Source: Thiorhodococcus minor
GTDB lineage: Bacteria; Pseudomonadota; Gammaproteobacteria; Chromatiales; Chromatiaceae
Direction of reading: 5' to 3'
Assembly (NCBI RefSeq): GCF_010820565.1
Contig: NZ_JAAIJQ010000015.1
Span: forward strand, 1 to 64,000
DNA: 64,000 nt
Shown here: piece by piece, positions 1 through 7,574 of the stretch
How the letters are laid out: the number at the start of each line of letters is the position of its first letter
How positions within the stretch are numbered: position 1 is the first letter of the stretch
The notes under the pieces: model-generated
Database searches by the model: none
Seen by the model: the letters and a program-made list of their open reading frames with translations, nothing else
Told to the model about the DNA's origin: nothing
Translations under genes and position numbers: made by a program

Positions 1-1676
1 CAGGGCTCCTGCCACTCTTCAGGGCGCTTGATCGCCTACCGAAATACTCGGTTTTGGACCAACCGATGATCAAGGCCAGCCGTGACGAGTGGCTGGATTT
101 GATCATGCGCTCGGTGGGGCTGGAGCCGACGACGCTCTCGCACCGGATCAAGCTGCACTACATCGCGCGCCTGGCACCGCTGGTCGAGCCCAATTACAAC
201 TACATCGAGCTGGGGCCGCGCGGGACCGGAAAGTCCTATTTCTTCAGTGAGTTCTCGCCCTATGCAACGCTCATCTCGGGCGGACAGGCGACCAAGGCGA
301 CCCTCTTCTACAACAATGCGCGGCGCAAGGTCGGACTGGTCGGCTATTGGGATACGGTGGCCTTCGACGAGGTGGGCGGGATCAAGATCCGCGATCCCGA
401 CACCATCCAGATCATGAAGGACTTCATGGCCAACGGCCGCTTCTCGCGCGGTGTCGAGGTCATCGCCGATGCCAGTCTGAGCTTCGTCGGTAACATCGAT
501 CTCTCAGTCCAGCAGGTCGTCAACTCTACCGAGTACGACCTTTTTCAGCCGCTGCCTGTCGAGCTGGACCTGGCCGTCATGGACCGCTTCGCGGCCTATA
601 TCCCAGGCTGGGAGATGCCGAAGAACAGCAGCGAATTTCTCACCGACCGCTACGGCTTCATCACCGACTACCTGGCCGAGGCCTTCCACTATCAATTCAG
701 CCACACCAATCGCTACGAAGAGGTCAGCAAGCGGATCCGCTTGGGCCAGGCCATTGAGGGGCGCGACGAGAAGGGCATCAAGAAGACGGTCTGCGCCTTC
801 CTGAAGATCCTGCACCCGGACGGTGCGCCAAGCGACACGGAATTCGAGGAGTATGTCGCCTATGCGATCGAATGCCGCCGGCGGGTGAAAGAGCAGATGA
901 ACAAGCGCAAGCCTGATGATGAGTTTGCGCGGATCGGTCTGTCCTACTTGCGCTCGGACGATAGCGAGGTGGTGGTCTACTGTCCGGAGTCCAAGGACGC
1001 CTTGGCGACTCAGCAGCCAGCACGCCGGCGTTTGGCGAATCGACAAGGCGAGGTTGGGCACGACAGCGGTGCATCAATACCTGGAGATGAGCATAAGGGA
1101 GTTGGCGCGCCATCGTCCGCATCGTCTGAAGTCGAAGCTGGGACTTCCAGCAATCCGGCTGGAGAAGGCTCGACTCCAATCGATCCAGGGGTCCTGGAAG
1201 GTCCGCAGCCGAGTGAACGACATTTCACCATCCTCTACGACGATACCGGACACACCTATGAGTCGATCATGGGACCCTACTTGAGAGGGGCTAGGGCTGT
1301 CGTTATCGAGGAGCCCTATATTCGTGCCCCGCATCAGATCCACAACTTCGTGCGGTTCTGCGAGACCTTGTTGAAGGCCGGCACGATCAAGCAGGTGACG
1401 CTGATCACTAGCTACGACGACACGGCCCAGCTCAAGGACGTTGCTGAAAAGCTGGAAGACCTCAAGCAAAGCCTGCTGGAGCTGGATGTGGTGCTCGATG
1501 TGCAGCTCAATCCCAACTTGCACGACCGCGAAATTCGTATCGACAACGGGTGGGTCGTCAAGATCGGGCGCGGGCTGGACATCTATCAGAAGCCTAATAG
1601 CTGGTTCGAGGTTGGCGCCAACGATCTCAGTCTGCGCAAGTGCCTGGAGACGAAGGTCGATATTTTTCGGGCCTGA
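1..1676 (+). CDS. BrxL-like AAA+ ATPase with MITD1-type C-terminal domain (5' partial)
   Basis: The frame is open to the window edge, so the N-terminus is missing; TTG at 54 is only the first start-like codon inside the window. Counting from that codon, a Walker A motif (GPRGTGKS, about 54-61) and a Walker B motif (VAFDE, about 102-106) match the ATPase core of the BrxL / Lon-related family of BREX phage-defence loci, which is also known in other contexts. In BrxL this core is followed by a Lon-type protease domain. Here a low-complexity linker (about 318-389) leads into a domain of about 150 residues with HDREI and KIGRGLD motifs. These resemble the phospholipase-D-like C-terminal domain of eukaryotic MITD1, which binds membranes. 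No other BREX gene is visible. It converges on traL with a 9-bp gap. Role is unknown; a DNA- or membrane-directed defence or maintenance ATPase is an inference. Confidence 0.75.
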   Translation, partial: GLLPLFRALDRLPKYSVLDQPMIKASRDEWLDLIMRSVGLEPTTLSHRIKLHYIARLAPLVEPNYNYIELGPRGTGKSYFFSEFSPYATLISGGQATKATLFYNNARRKVGLVGYWDTVAFDEVGGIKIRDPDTIQIMKDFMANGRFSRGVEVIADASLSFVGNIDLSVQQVVNSTEYDLFQPLPVELDLAVMDRFAAYIPGWEMPKNSSEFLTDRYGFITDYLAEAFHYQFSHTNRYEEVSKRIRLGQAIEGRDEKGIKKTVCAFLKILHPDGAPSDTEFEEYVAYAIECRRRVKEQMNKRKPDDEFARIGLSYLRSDDSEVVVYCPESKDALATQQPARRRLANRQGEVGHDSGASIPGDEHKGVGAPSSASSEVEAGTSSNPAGEGSTPIDPGVLEGPQPSERHFTILYDDTGHTYESIMGPYLRGARAVVIEEPYIRAPHQIHNFVRFCETLLKAGTIKQVTLITSYDDTAQLKDVAEKLEDLKQSLLELDVVLDVQLNPNLHDREIRIDNGWVVKIGRGLDIYQKPNSWFEVGANDLSLRKCLETKVDIFRA

Positions 1677-1685
1677 GGTGTTCTG

Positions 1686-2435
1686 TCAGGGCTTCGCCAC
1701 CTCAAGGATAGGCGGCTCTTGCGACAGTGACCGATCCAATTGCGACCAAAGATCCTGTTTCACCCGTCGGATGCGCATCTGCGGCATCAGCCGAAGACGC
1801 TCGATCGCCTCGTCGAAGGTCCAGCGTTGCCGGAGCATCTGCTCGACATCCTGCCCGAAGGTGGCGGCGGGATACTTCGGCAGCGTGATCCACCCGAGGA
1901 TGCGTTCGTCGAAGTGGCGGAAGAGCTCCAGCTCCGCGACGGTGCGACCGCGATGCTCCAGGGCGCCGAGATGGGCGTTCAGCCAGATCAGTGTCGGCAC
2001 GCGCGTGTGCTCCAGGACCGCCTTTGTGCTGCTCAGCGTCTCGGCAACATCCGGCCCACCGGCGATGACCGAGTTGATCACCACCCGCACGCCCAACCCT
2101 TCCAGGACCGTGAAGAGGTCGTTTTCCACCGCATAGGCCATGAAGGGTTGGAAGCCGTTGCTGCCGACGTCGACGACAAAGTGCGTGGCCGCGTCGGCCG
2201 CCGAGAGCATCTCGACGAGGCGATCGAAGGCGCGCGGATTGACGACATGCTCCTCGGCGAGCTTGAGGTAGTCGCAGCGCAACGGCTGGTAGCGGAGCAG
2301 TGTCGGGTTGGTGGTGTCGGTATCGATGCACCTCAGCGGAACACCGGCTTCGAGGAGGTACTGCGCCAGGATCGAGGAGACGTAGCTCTTTCCCACGCCG
2401 CCCTTGGCCTGGAGGGTGATGTATAGCTGGGACAT
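1686..2435 (-). CDS. traL: TraL-like ParA-family ATPase
   Basis: The 249-residue protein starts with a deviant Walker A box (KGGVGKS, residues 12-18) typical of ParA/MinD ATPases. It has the length and overall layout of TraL of IncP-type transfer regions, where traL lies just downstream of traK. The product is presumably a cytoplasmic ATPase that helps stability or transfer of the element. It follows the traK-like gene on the same strand after about 115 bp, and the pair reads away from the candidate oriT. The TraL name rests on family resemblance and position; a generic ParA-type protein is the alternative. Confidence 0.7.
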   Translation of the reverse strand: MSQLYITLQAKGGVGKSYVSSILAQYLLEAGVPLRCIDTDTTNPTLLRYQPLRCDYLKLAEEHVVNPRAFDRLVEMLSAADAATHFVVDVGSNGFQPFMAYAVENDLFTVLEGLGVRVVINSVIAGGPDVAETLSSTKAVLEHTRVPTLIWLNAHLGALEHRGRTVAELELFRHFDERILGWITLPKYPAATFGQDVEQMLRQRWTFDEAIERLRLMPQMRIRRVKQDLWSQLDRSLSQEPPILEVAKP

Positions 2436-2549
2436 GCGGGGGCACCTTTGCGGGAGTTTGTCTCATGGTGATTTGGCGGGCAGGGTGCCGTGCGGATTTC
2501 CGCGCGCAGCGTATGCCGCTCCTCTGACGATGTTCCTCCGCGCCCCGTT

Positions 2550-2990
2550 CTAGCTGAGGTCATCGACGTCTGCGGTCGGATCCCATTCGAAGGTCGTGGG
2601 CCGGACAGCGCCCGGTTGTTTCGCAGACGGGCTGCTTGGCGTCGACGGCTGTCCGTGCGTGTTGTCGGGCACCGTTGTCTCTGTCGCCACGCCGGGGAAC
2701 CGCTCCAGCTGATGGCGCCGGCGAGGCAGATCGGTGATGGATCCCAGATCTCGCTTCAGCGCTCGCACGTATCGGCGGAACTGCCGCTCGCTCATCGGCG
2801 GATGGAAGCCCAGATCATCGAGCGCGCGGTAGATCTGCGACGCGGAATAGCCTTCCAGGAGGCAGGTTGCGATCAAGCGGCCGTGGACGCAGACGAAGGC
2901 GGCGGCCTTTGATTGACGGGCCTGTGCGTCCTCCGCAAGGGCGTTCAGAAATGACGCCGTGTCGGGGAGATCATTTTGGGCGGTCTTCAT
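2550..2990 (-). CDS. traK: TraK-like oriT-associated protein
   Basis: The 146-residue protein has an N-terminal region (about 25-80) like TraK of IncP-type systems: a KAAAF segment, then a helix-turn-helix-like stretch with SASQIYRAL and a basic SERQFRRYVRAL segment. The rest is low-complexity and rich in P, S and T. TraK of RP4 binds and bends oriT DNA. I chose ATG at 2990 because the family begins near this point; an upstream in-frame start at 3047 would add 19 unrelated residues. The ribosome-binding site is weak at either start. The gene begins right beside a repeat-rich noncoding region that is the natural oriT candidate. Confidence 0.65.
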   Translation of the reverse strand: MKTAQNDLPDTASFLNALAEDAQARQSKAAAFVCVHGRLIATCLLEGYSASQIYRALDDLGFHPPMSERQFRRYVRALKRDLGSITDLPRRRHQLERFPGVATETTVPDNTHGQPSTPSSPSAKQPGAVRPTTFEWDPTADVDDLS

Positions 2991-3107
2991 CGGTCGGCAC
3001 TCGCAGGCTTGACTGTGGGACGCTTGCTCCGGGTGATCGATCCGCAACCGCGAGGATGCATGAGGGCTGCGTTGTCCTCGGCGATCGCGTCAGGCTTGCC
3101 GATCACT

Positions 3108-3270
3108 TGTCCATCCCGACCGTCAGCGGCCCGGGCGCTGTCCATTCGGCGCCCATCGGGTGTCCGGAGCCTGTCCGAAGCGGCCATGACGCGTCCACGC
3201 GCTGTCCGGGAGGCGACCACAGTCCGGTGGCTGTTCAATCCGATCCTATGGAGGGGCCAAGCCCCTGTCC
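3108..3270. repeat. Helically phased TGTCC boxes
   Basis: TGTCC occurs at 3108, 3139, 3161, 3172, 3203 and 3266, several followed by G. The steps are 31, 22, 11, 31 and 63 bp, all near multiples of one helical turn, so the boxes lie on one face of the DNA. A variant CGTCC at 3192 fits the same phase. Binding by the TraK- or MobI-like protein is an inference. Confidence 0.5.
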
Positions 3271-3275
3271 GGGAG

Positions 3276-3303
3276 AAACGGTCATTCCGCCAATGAACCG
3301 TTT
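3276..3303. promoter_or_regulatory. AACGGT inverted repeat upstream of traK
   Basis: AAACGGTCATT (3276-3286) and AATGAACCGTTT (3292-3303) form an inverted repeat around a 5-bp centre with one bulged base. Similar elements occur at 20447-20475 and 21396-21458, each upstream of a minus-strand element gene. It is a likely operator for an element-encoded regulator. Confidence 0.5.
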
Positions 3304-3453
3304 CCGTCAGACGGCAGGCACTCTCGTTGCTTAGCCTGTCGGTCCCGATCGCGCTGTCAGTCCCGGCCGGGTCGTATGTGGAGCGACCGCCTCGGGTCGC
3401 GGGAAGGTAGCGCAATCGCACGCCGTCAGGGCAACGGGCTTGCGACGGGGGAA

Positions 3454-3498
3454 TAGGGTGGATGCCCCACCCACATCCACCCTAGATACTAGGGTGGA
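3454..3498. repeat. Nested TAGGGTGGA inverted repeats
   Basis: Three copies of one motif form two overlapping perfect hairpins. Arms of 11 bp at 3454-3464 and 3474-3484 enclose a 9-nt loop. Arms of 10 bp at 3476-3485 and 3489-3498 enclose ATA. The middle copy can pair with either neighbour, so the two structures exclude each other. The block ends 51 bp before the mobI-like gene. Confidence 0.6.
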
Positions 3499-3549
3499 GG
3501 AGGGCAGTGGAGTGTCGGGGGAGATGACGGGTCACTGGGTAGCACATCG

Positions 3550-4140
3550 ATGGGTGAGATCCCTTCAACAACGTCTTCGCACTCTGCTGGCGAGCTGGTG
3601 GCGGACAACCGCGATGCCTGGCTGCTTCAGCAGATCGATGCGCTCGACACCGAGGTCGAGCAGCGCTGCGCCGTGATTCTGGAGGTGCTGCGAGAGCAAG
3701 CGATCGATCTCCAGACCGACTTCACCGAGGCGATGCTGCGCGAGCGCCGTACCAGCCCGCCCAGCGAGCGGGGGCGTATCGGACTGCGGGTCCGGACCGC
3801 CACGACCTCGGCGCCGGGCATGTTCCAGATCGAGTGGTATCGGGTCCAGGGTAAGCAGCGCACCAAGTACCTCCGGCGCGGCAAGGACAAGCACGGCCGG
3901 CCGCGCATGGCGTACAGCCTCGCCAGCTTCGGTCGGATCACGACCTGGGAAGAGGCCCTGATCCGCGAATACGAGCCACAATGCGCGCGGCTACGGGCGT
4001 TGCTCCACCACATCGGTCAGCTCCGCCGATCGACGCATCCGATCCTGCGGGAGTATCAAGAACTGCTGGCACTCAGGGAGACGGCTGAGCCGTCAACGGG
4101 CCCAACGGACATCCTGCCGTCCGCGACGCGACTCGACTGA
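3550..4140 (+). CDS. mobI: MobI-like conjugative transfer protein
   Basis: The 196-residue protein resembles the MobI(A/C) family of SXT/IncC-type elements. It has an N-terminal helical region, a central segment with FQIEWYR followed by basic residues, and a C-terminal part with YSLASFGRITTWEEALIREYEP. MobI is an auxiliary protein needed for transfer from oriT and is encoded next to oriT in SXT. Here the gene reads away from the candidate oriT and away from the traK-like gene. ATG at 3550 lacks a clear ribosome-binding site, so the start is uncertain. The assignment rests on recalled family motifs. Confidence 0.6.
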   Translation: MGEIPSTTSSHSAGELVADNRDAWLLQQIDALDTEVEQRCAVILEVLREQAIDLQTDFTEAMLRERRTSPPSERGRIGLRVRTATTSAPGMFQIEWYRVQGKQRTKYLRRGKDKHGRPRMAYSLASFGRITTWEEALIREYEPQCARLRALLHHIGQLRRSTHPILREYQELLALRETAEPSTGPTDILPSATRLD

Positions 4141-4159
4141 TCCACCGTGCCAAGGTGTC

Positions 4160-4489
4160 TTCGGTCGCAGGGTCGATCACCATCAGCTCGCTAAGAAACT
4201 GCGCAAGATCTGGGTCGATGGCGGGTACAGCGGAAAATTGCTCGAATGGGCCGCCGAGCGTTTTCAATTCGTCCTGTCGGTGGTCTTGCGTCCTAAGGAA
4301 AGCCGCCGGTTTGTGCTGCTGCCGCGTCGCTGGGTCGTCGAGCGAACCTTTGCTTGGCTCAACCTGTCACGACGCCTCAGCAAGGACTACGAGCGCCTGA
4401 TGTCGAGCAGCGAAACCTGGATTTATCTGGCGATGATCAAGCTGATGGCCAACCGACTAGCCTGACACAGAGGTTTCCAAACAGCTTCT
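4160..4489 (+). pseudogene. IS5-family transposase remnant with its right end
   Basis: One frame encodes the C-terminal third of an IS5-family DDE transposase: a VDGGYSG motif near 4214-4234, then LPRRWVVERTFAWL and a final KDYE segment, with a stop at 4463-4465. The N-terminal two thirds are absent. A sequence like an IS5-type terminal inverted repeat (AGAGGTTTCCAAACAGCTTC) follows at 4469-4488. This is the decayed right end of an insertion sequence between the mobI-like gene and the CHASE2 operon. Confidence 0.7.
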
Positions 4490-4922
4490 GACTGACGGCG
4501 TCGTCCGAGTAGCGGGGAGTCGCCCGTGGCGGCTAACCGGAACGATTCGGCTATGGACGGTCACTCGTGCCCTTCGCATACTGCGTTGATTGCTTCCTCA
4601 AGGCGGACACGGCGCTTTTTGTGAAGAAGCAAAGAAACTATACTCAGATCGTGACTCGGATGGATCGTCATTGATTTCTGCTACCCACCGCGAAGCAGCC
4701 GTCTGCACCTCGCTGTCGCGGCTATCAACGCTCTATAGCGTCGTGCATCTGGATCCCACCCAAGCAACAATGTTACGGCGTGATGAGTTGATCGCTGGCC
4801 ACTGCCGCACATAGCAGCGGCGAAGGAGTATTCGGTTTGACCGCCTTGAGTATCGCGCGGAAAGGATCGCATGATCCCCATCGCACGTTCCCCATCAGAA
4901 TCTGGCCACGCAGGAGCACACT
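4490..4922. other. Intergenic region before the CHASE2 operon
   Basis: I see no supported gene in these 433 bp; the short frames have no family resemblance. The region should contain the promoter of the operon that starts at 4923. A purine-rich stretch near 4911-4917 may be the ribosome-binding site. Confidence 0.4.
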
Positions 4923-6491
4923 ATGCGCCGCGTTCTCACGCTTGTCTGGCTAGGGGTGCTGCTTCGCAAGCTTGTCGGTTTAGTCAAGCGCGGTGCTTAC
5001 TGGCTGTCGCGCGATCTCCCAGCCGCAGTCAAGCGGCTGCGCGTCTCTAGCCTCGACCGTCTGAGCGCCTTTCAAGTCCACCTCGTCGGTAATTTGTTGC
5101 TTGGACTCACCATCGCGGTCCTGTTGCATCTGGTCCACGAGAGTGCCTATCTGGCGCAGGTGGAAGACCTGGCGATGGACTGGGCCACGCTCATGCACCG
5201 CGGCACCACACCAGGCGGCGATCCCCGACCCATCGCCTTCATCGACATCGATGAGACAAGCTATCGCGCTTGGGGTGAGCCTCTGCTGACACCACGCGAT
5301 AAGCTCGCGGCGCTGATCAAGCATGCCATTGGGGGCGATGCCGCGGTGGTGATCGTGGACATTGATCTGAGCCGTCCGGATGGGGAGAACGGTCGGGCTC
5401 TTGAGCAGGTGCTGGAGTCCTATGCAGACCCGAGTGCGCGCGGGGCCGAGCTCCCTCCGCTCGTTCTAGTTCGCACGCTCCGCGGTCAACTGCCCGAGCA
5501 TGCCGGCCTCTTGCCTTCGGAGCGCGAGACGCTCCTGGACTCCTTGGTTGATACCGCACCTGGAATCTATTGGGCTACTGCGATCTTCGACCTCGACTTG
5601 GATGGCCGGGTTCGCCGCTGGCGGCTGTGGCAAGCCGCCTGCGATGCAGAAGGGACTCCTGTGGTTTATCCCTCACTGCAACTACAGGCCAAGGCCCTGC
5701 TCGACGGCGATGATGAGCAAAAAAGGCAGCTGGCCGATGCGCTGCAGGCACTGACCCCGCAGAGCTGCGCGCCCAGTCGTCAGCCGGACGACGCGCCTGA
5801 AGCGATTGGTGCTGAAGCCAGGGAGGTGAATCCTCATGGAGTCCGGCCGACACCCTCTCGGGATATGCAACGCCGCGGCGGAATGTCGATCGCGCTCGGC
5901 GACGACATCATCGACCTGCAGCCCCACAAAGCCGCACGGCGCATCCTTTATCGCATCCCCTGGAAACTAGGCAACGATGAAGCGCGACCCGTTGTGCAGC
6001 TGGATGGTCACCAGGTCCCCTTCTTGTCCGTGCGCTCAGCAACGACCATTGCCGACGCCGTCGGCCCCCTAGACGCGAGCTGGTTGGCGGGGCACCTCGT
6101 GATCATTGGTGCCAGTCACCTTGACAGCCGTGACCTCTATCAGACACCAGTCGGTCGAATGCCAGGTGCCCTGATCGTAGCGAATGCCATCACGTCGCTG
6201 GACGAGCATGGCGAGCTGCGCACCCCAAGCCTGCTGGAGACGCTATTGATCGAGGCCGTCTTGATCCTGGCCATGAGCCTGCTGTTCGCCCGATTCGACT
6301 CCTTCTGGGGCAGCCTGCTGTCCGGTGCTATCGTGATCGGTCTCCTGCTGCCGCTCAGTCTTTGGCTGTTCGACTCCGGCTATTGGCTGAGCTTCGCGCT
6401 TCCGCTGCTCGCGATACAGCTCCACCAGATGGCGGGGGAGCTCAAAGTGGTCGCCAGCTCTTGTCTTGAAAGGGAGTGCAAACATGACTGA
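4923..6491 (+). CDS. CHASE2 domain membrane protein without output domain
   Basis: The 522-residue protein has a transmembrane segment near residues 57-76, a large extracytoplasmic region (about 77-425) with the CHASE2 hallmarks IAFIDIDE and VVIVDIDLSRPDG, and three closing transmembrane segments (about 425-500). CHASE2 is an extracellular sensory domain usually joined, after three such segments, to a kinase, GGDEF or cyclase domain. Here the protein stops about 20 residues after the last segment, so it must signal through a partner or serve as a scaffold. It opens a tight operon with a FecR-like and two caspase-like genes. The ligand is unknown. Confidence 0.85.
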   Translation: MRRVLTLVWLGVLLRKLVGLVKRGAYWLSRDLPAAVKRLRVSSLDRLSAFQVHLVGNLLLGLTIAVLLHLVHESAYLAQVEDLAMDWATLMHRGTTPGGDPRPIAFIDIDETSYRAWGEPLLTPRDKLAALIKHAIGGDAAVVIVDIDLSRPDGENGRALEQVLESYADPSARGAELPPLVLVRTLRGQLPEHAGLLPSERETLLDSLVDTAPGIYWATAIFDLDLDGRVRRWRLWQAACDAEGTPVVYPSLQLQAKALLDGDDEQKRQLADALQALTPQSCAPSRQPDDAPEAIGAEAREVNPHGVRPTPSRDMQRRGGMSIALGDDIIDLQPHKAARRILYRIPWKLGNDEARPVVQLDGHQVPFLSVRSATTIADAVGPLDASWLAGHLVIIGASHLDSRDLYQTPVGRMPGALIVANAITSLDEHGELRTPSLLETLLIEAVLILAMSLLFARFDSFWGSLLSGAIVIGLLLPLSLWLFDSGYWLSFALPLLAIQLHQMAGELKVVASSCLERECKHD

Positions 6492-7515
6492 CCGAAGCCT
6501 CCATCGGCTGCAGTCCGCGTTATACGCCAAATCGACTTCGGCCGGACGCGTCCGGAGCAGCGTGAGGCGTCCTGAGCGCGGCCGTCTGCCACCACTTCTC
6601 GCTGTTGTCGCCTGGATACTTCTGGCCGCCGGTTTGGCCATGGCCGATGAGGCCGTCGTCGCGACTCGCGCAGGCTGGATCGATAGCTTCGAGGGTCCGG
6701 CAAAAGGTTACGCCGTGATCCGGGTCGGCCAGGAGCTTCCAGTCCGTTACCTGATGCCGCTTGAGCAAGGTGACCTGGTAGAGGTACGCGCCGCAGACGG
6801 ACGGATCAGGATTCGTCTGGGTGAAGGCAAAGAGATCTCGCTGAGCCACGCGCGGTCGCGCTTTACTGTGCCCGCACCGGCGGCCCCCCCGACGACGTGG
6901 GGAAATCTCGTGCGTTGGGCTGGCGACTGGCTCACGGCGCTGCACTCCGACGCTGCGCCAACGCGGACGATCACGGCTGCCAGCCGAGGCGAGACCGACA
7001 TACCGCTGTCGAGCGGGCTCTTGTCGAGCGAGCGGGTTGGCTGGCCCGCTGGCCAGCGCCCCATCACGCTCGCCTGGAACGGCGGTCAGCCGCCATTCCA
7101 GGTTACCGTGGTGGCAACGGCAGATCCGGCCAAGGAGCCAGTGCTGAAGGAGATCGGCATCCGCCAACGCATTCATCGCACGGCGCCCGTCATGTTAGAG
7201 CCTGCCGAGTACCTCCTCGTGATCGCCGACGCCGCGGGCTATGCTTGGCGCACCCTGGTTATCGCTGGCGCCGAGGAGGCGGTGCCGAAGCCGCCGGCCG
7301 GATCCATCCCCGACGACCTGCCGCCGGAGGTGCGGACCACCGTCGAAGCCGCTTGGCTTGCCTGTCAGGACGGGGGGCAACCGTGGCGCCTGACCGCCTA
7401 TCAGCAGGTCGCCGATCTGGGGGACTACCCGCCAGCGGCGCTGCTGCGCCGCGCCTTGGTTGAGGACGCCAAACTGCCAGCGAGTGCCAAGGCCGGCGAT
7501 TTGACATCTCCATGA
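6484..7515 (+). CDS. FecR-like periplasmic protein
   Basis: ATG at 6484 has GGGAG 7 bp upstream and overlaps the end of the CHASE2 gene by 8 bp, so I prefer it to 6466. The 343-residue product has an arginine-rich cytoplasmic tail, one transmembrane segment or signal anchor (about 34-50), and a FecR-like region (about 70-115) with the pattern of GDLVEV followed by IRIRLGEGKEISLS. The remainder looks like a periplasmic carbohydrate- or envelope-binding fold that I cannot name. FecR domains sense or relay envelope signals, and CHASE2 and FecR proteins are known to be neighbours. It is probably a structural or regulatory partner of the CHASE2 protein and of the proteases downstream. Confidence 0.65.
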   Translation: MTDRSLHRLQSALYAKSTSAGRVRSSVRRPERGRLPPLLAVVAWILLAAGLAMADEAVVATRAGWIDSFEGPAKGYAVIRVGQELPVRYLMPLEQGDLVEVRAADGRIRIRLGEGKEISLSHARSRFTVPAPAAPPTTWGNLVRWAGDWLTALHSDAAPTRTITAASRGETDIPLSSGLLSSERVGWPAGQRPITLAWNGGQPPFQVTVVATADPAKEPVLKEIGIRQRIHRTAPVMLEPAEYLLVIADAAGYAWRTLVIAGAEEAVPKPPAGSIPDDLPPEVRTTVEAAWLACQDGGQPWRLTAYQQVADLGDYPPAALLRRALVEDAKLPASAKAGDLTSP

Positions 7516-7574
7516 GAAGCCTCGGCTTCACACACAGAAAGTCCCGCGCCGTCAACCAACTCCGGATGAGCCCC

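Larger units (their letters stand above)
2991..3549. other. Noncoding repeat-rich region, candidate oriT
   Basis: No convincing gene lies in these 560 bp between the divergent traK-like and mobI-like genes. The region holds an array of TGTCC boxes, an AACGGT inverted repeat and a nested set of TAGGGTGGA hairpins, each listed separately. In RP4 oriT lies beside traK, and in SXT it lies beside mobI, so both neighbours point to this stretch. I see no clear match to a known nic site. Confidence 0.5.

Noticed and set aside
1-1676. Complete BREX locus
   Set aside because: Only the BrxL-like ATPase is visible, its protease domain is replaced, and the next genes are conjugation genes.
3060-3500. CRISPR array in the repeat-rich region
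   Set aside because: The repeats are only 5-11 bp, partly inverted, and there are no unique spacers of constant length.
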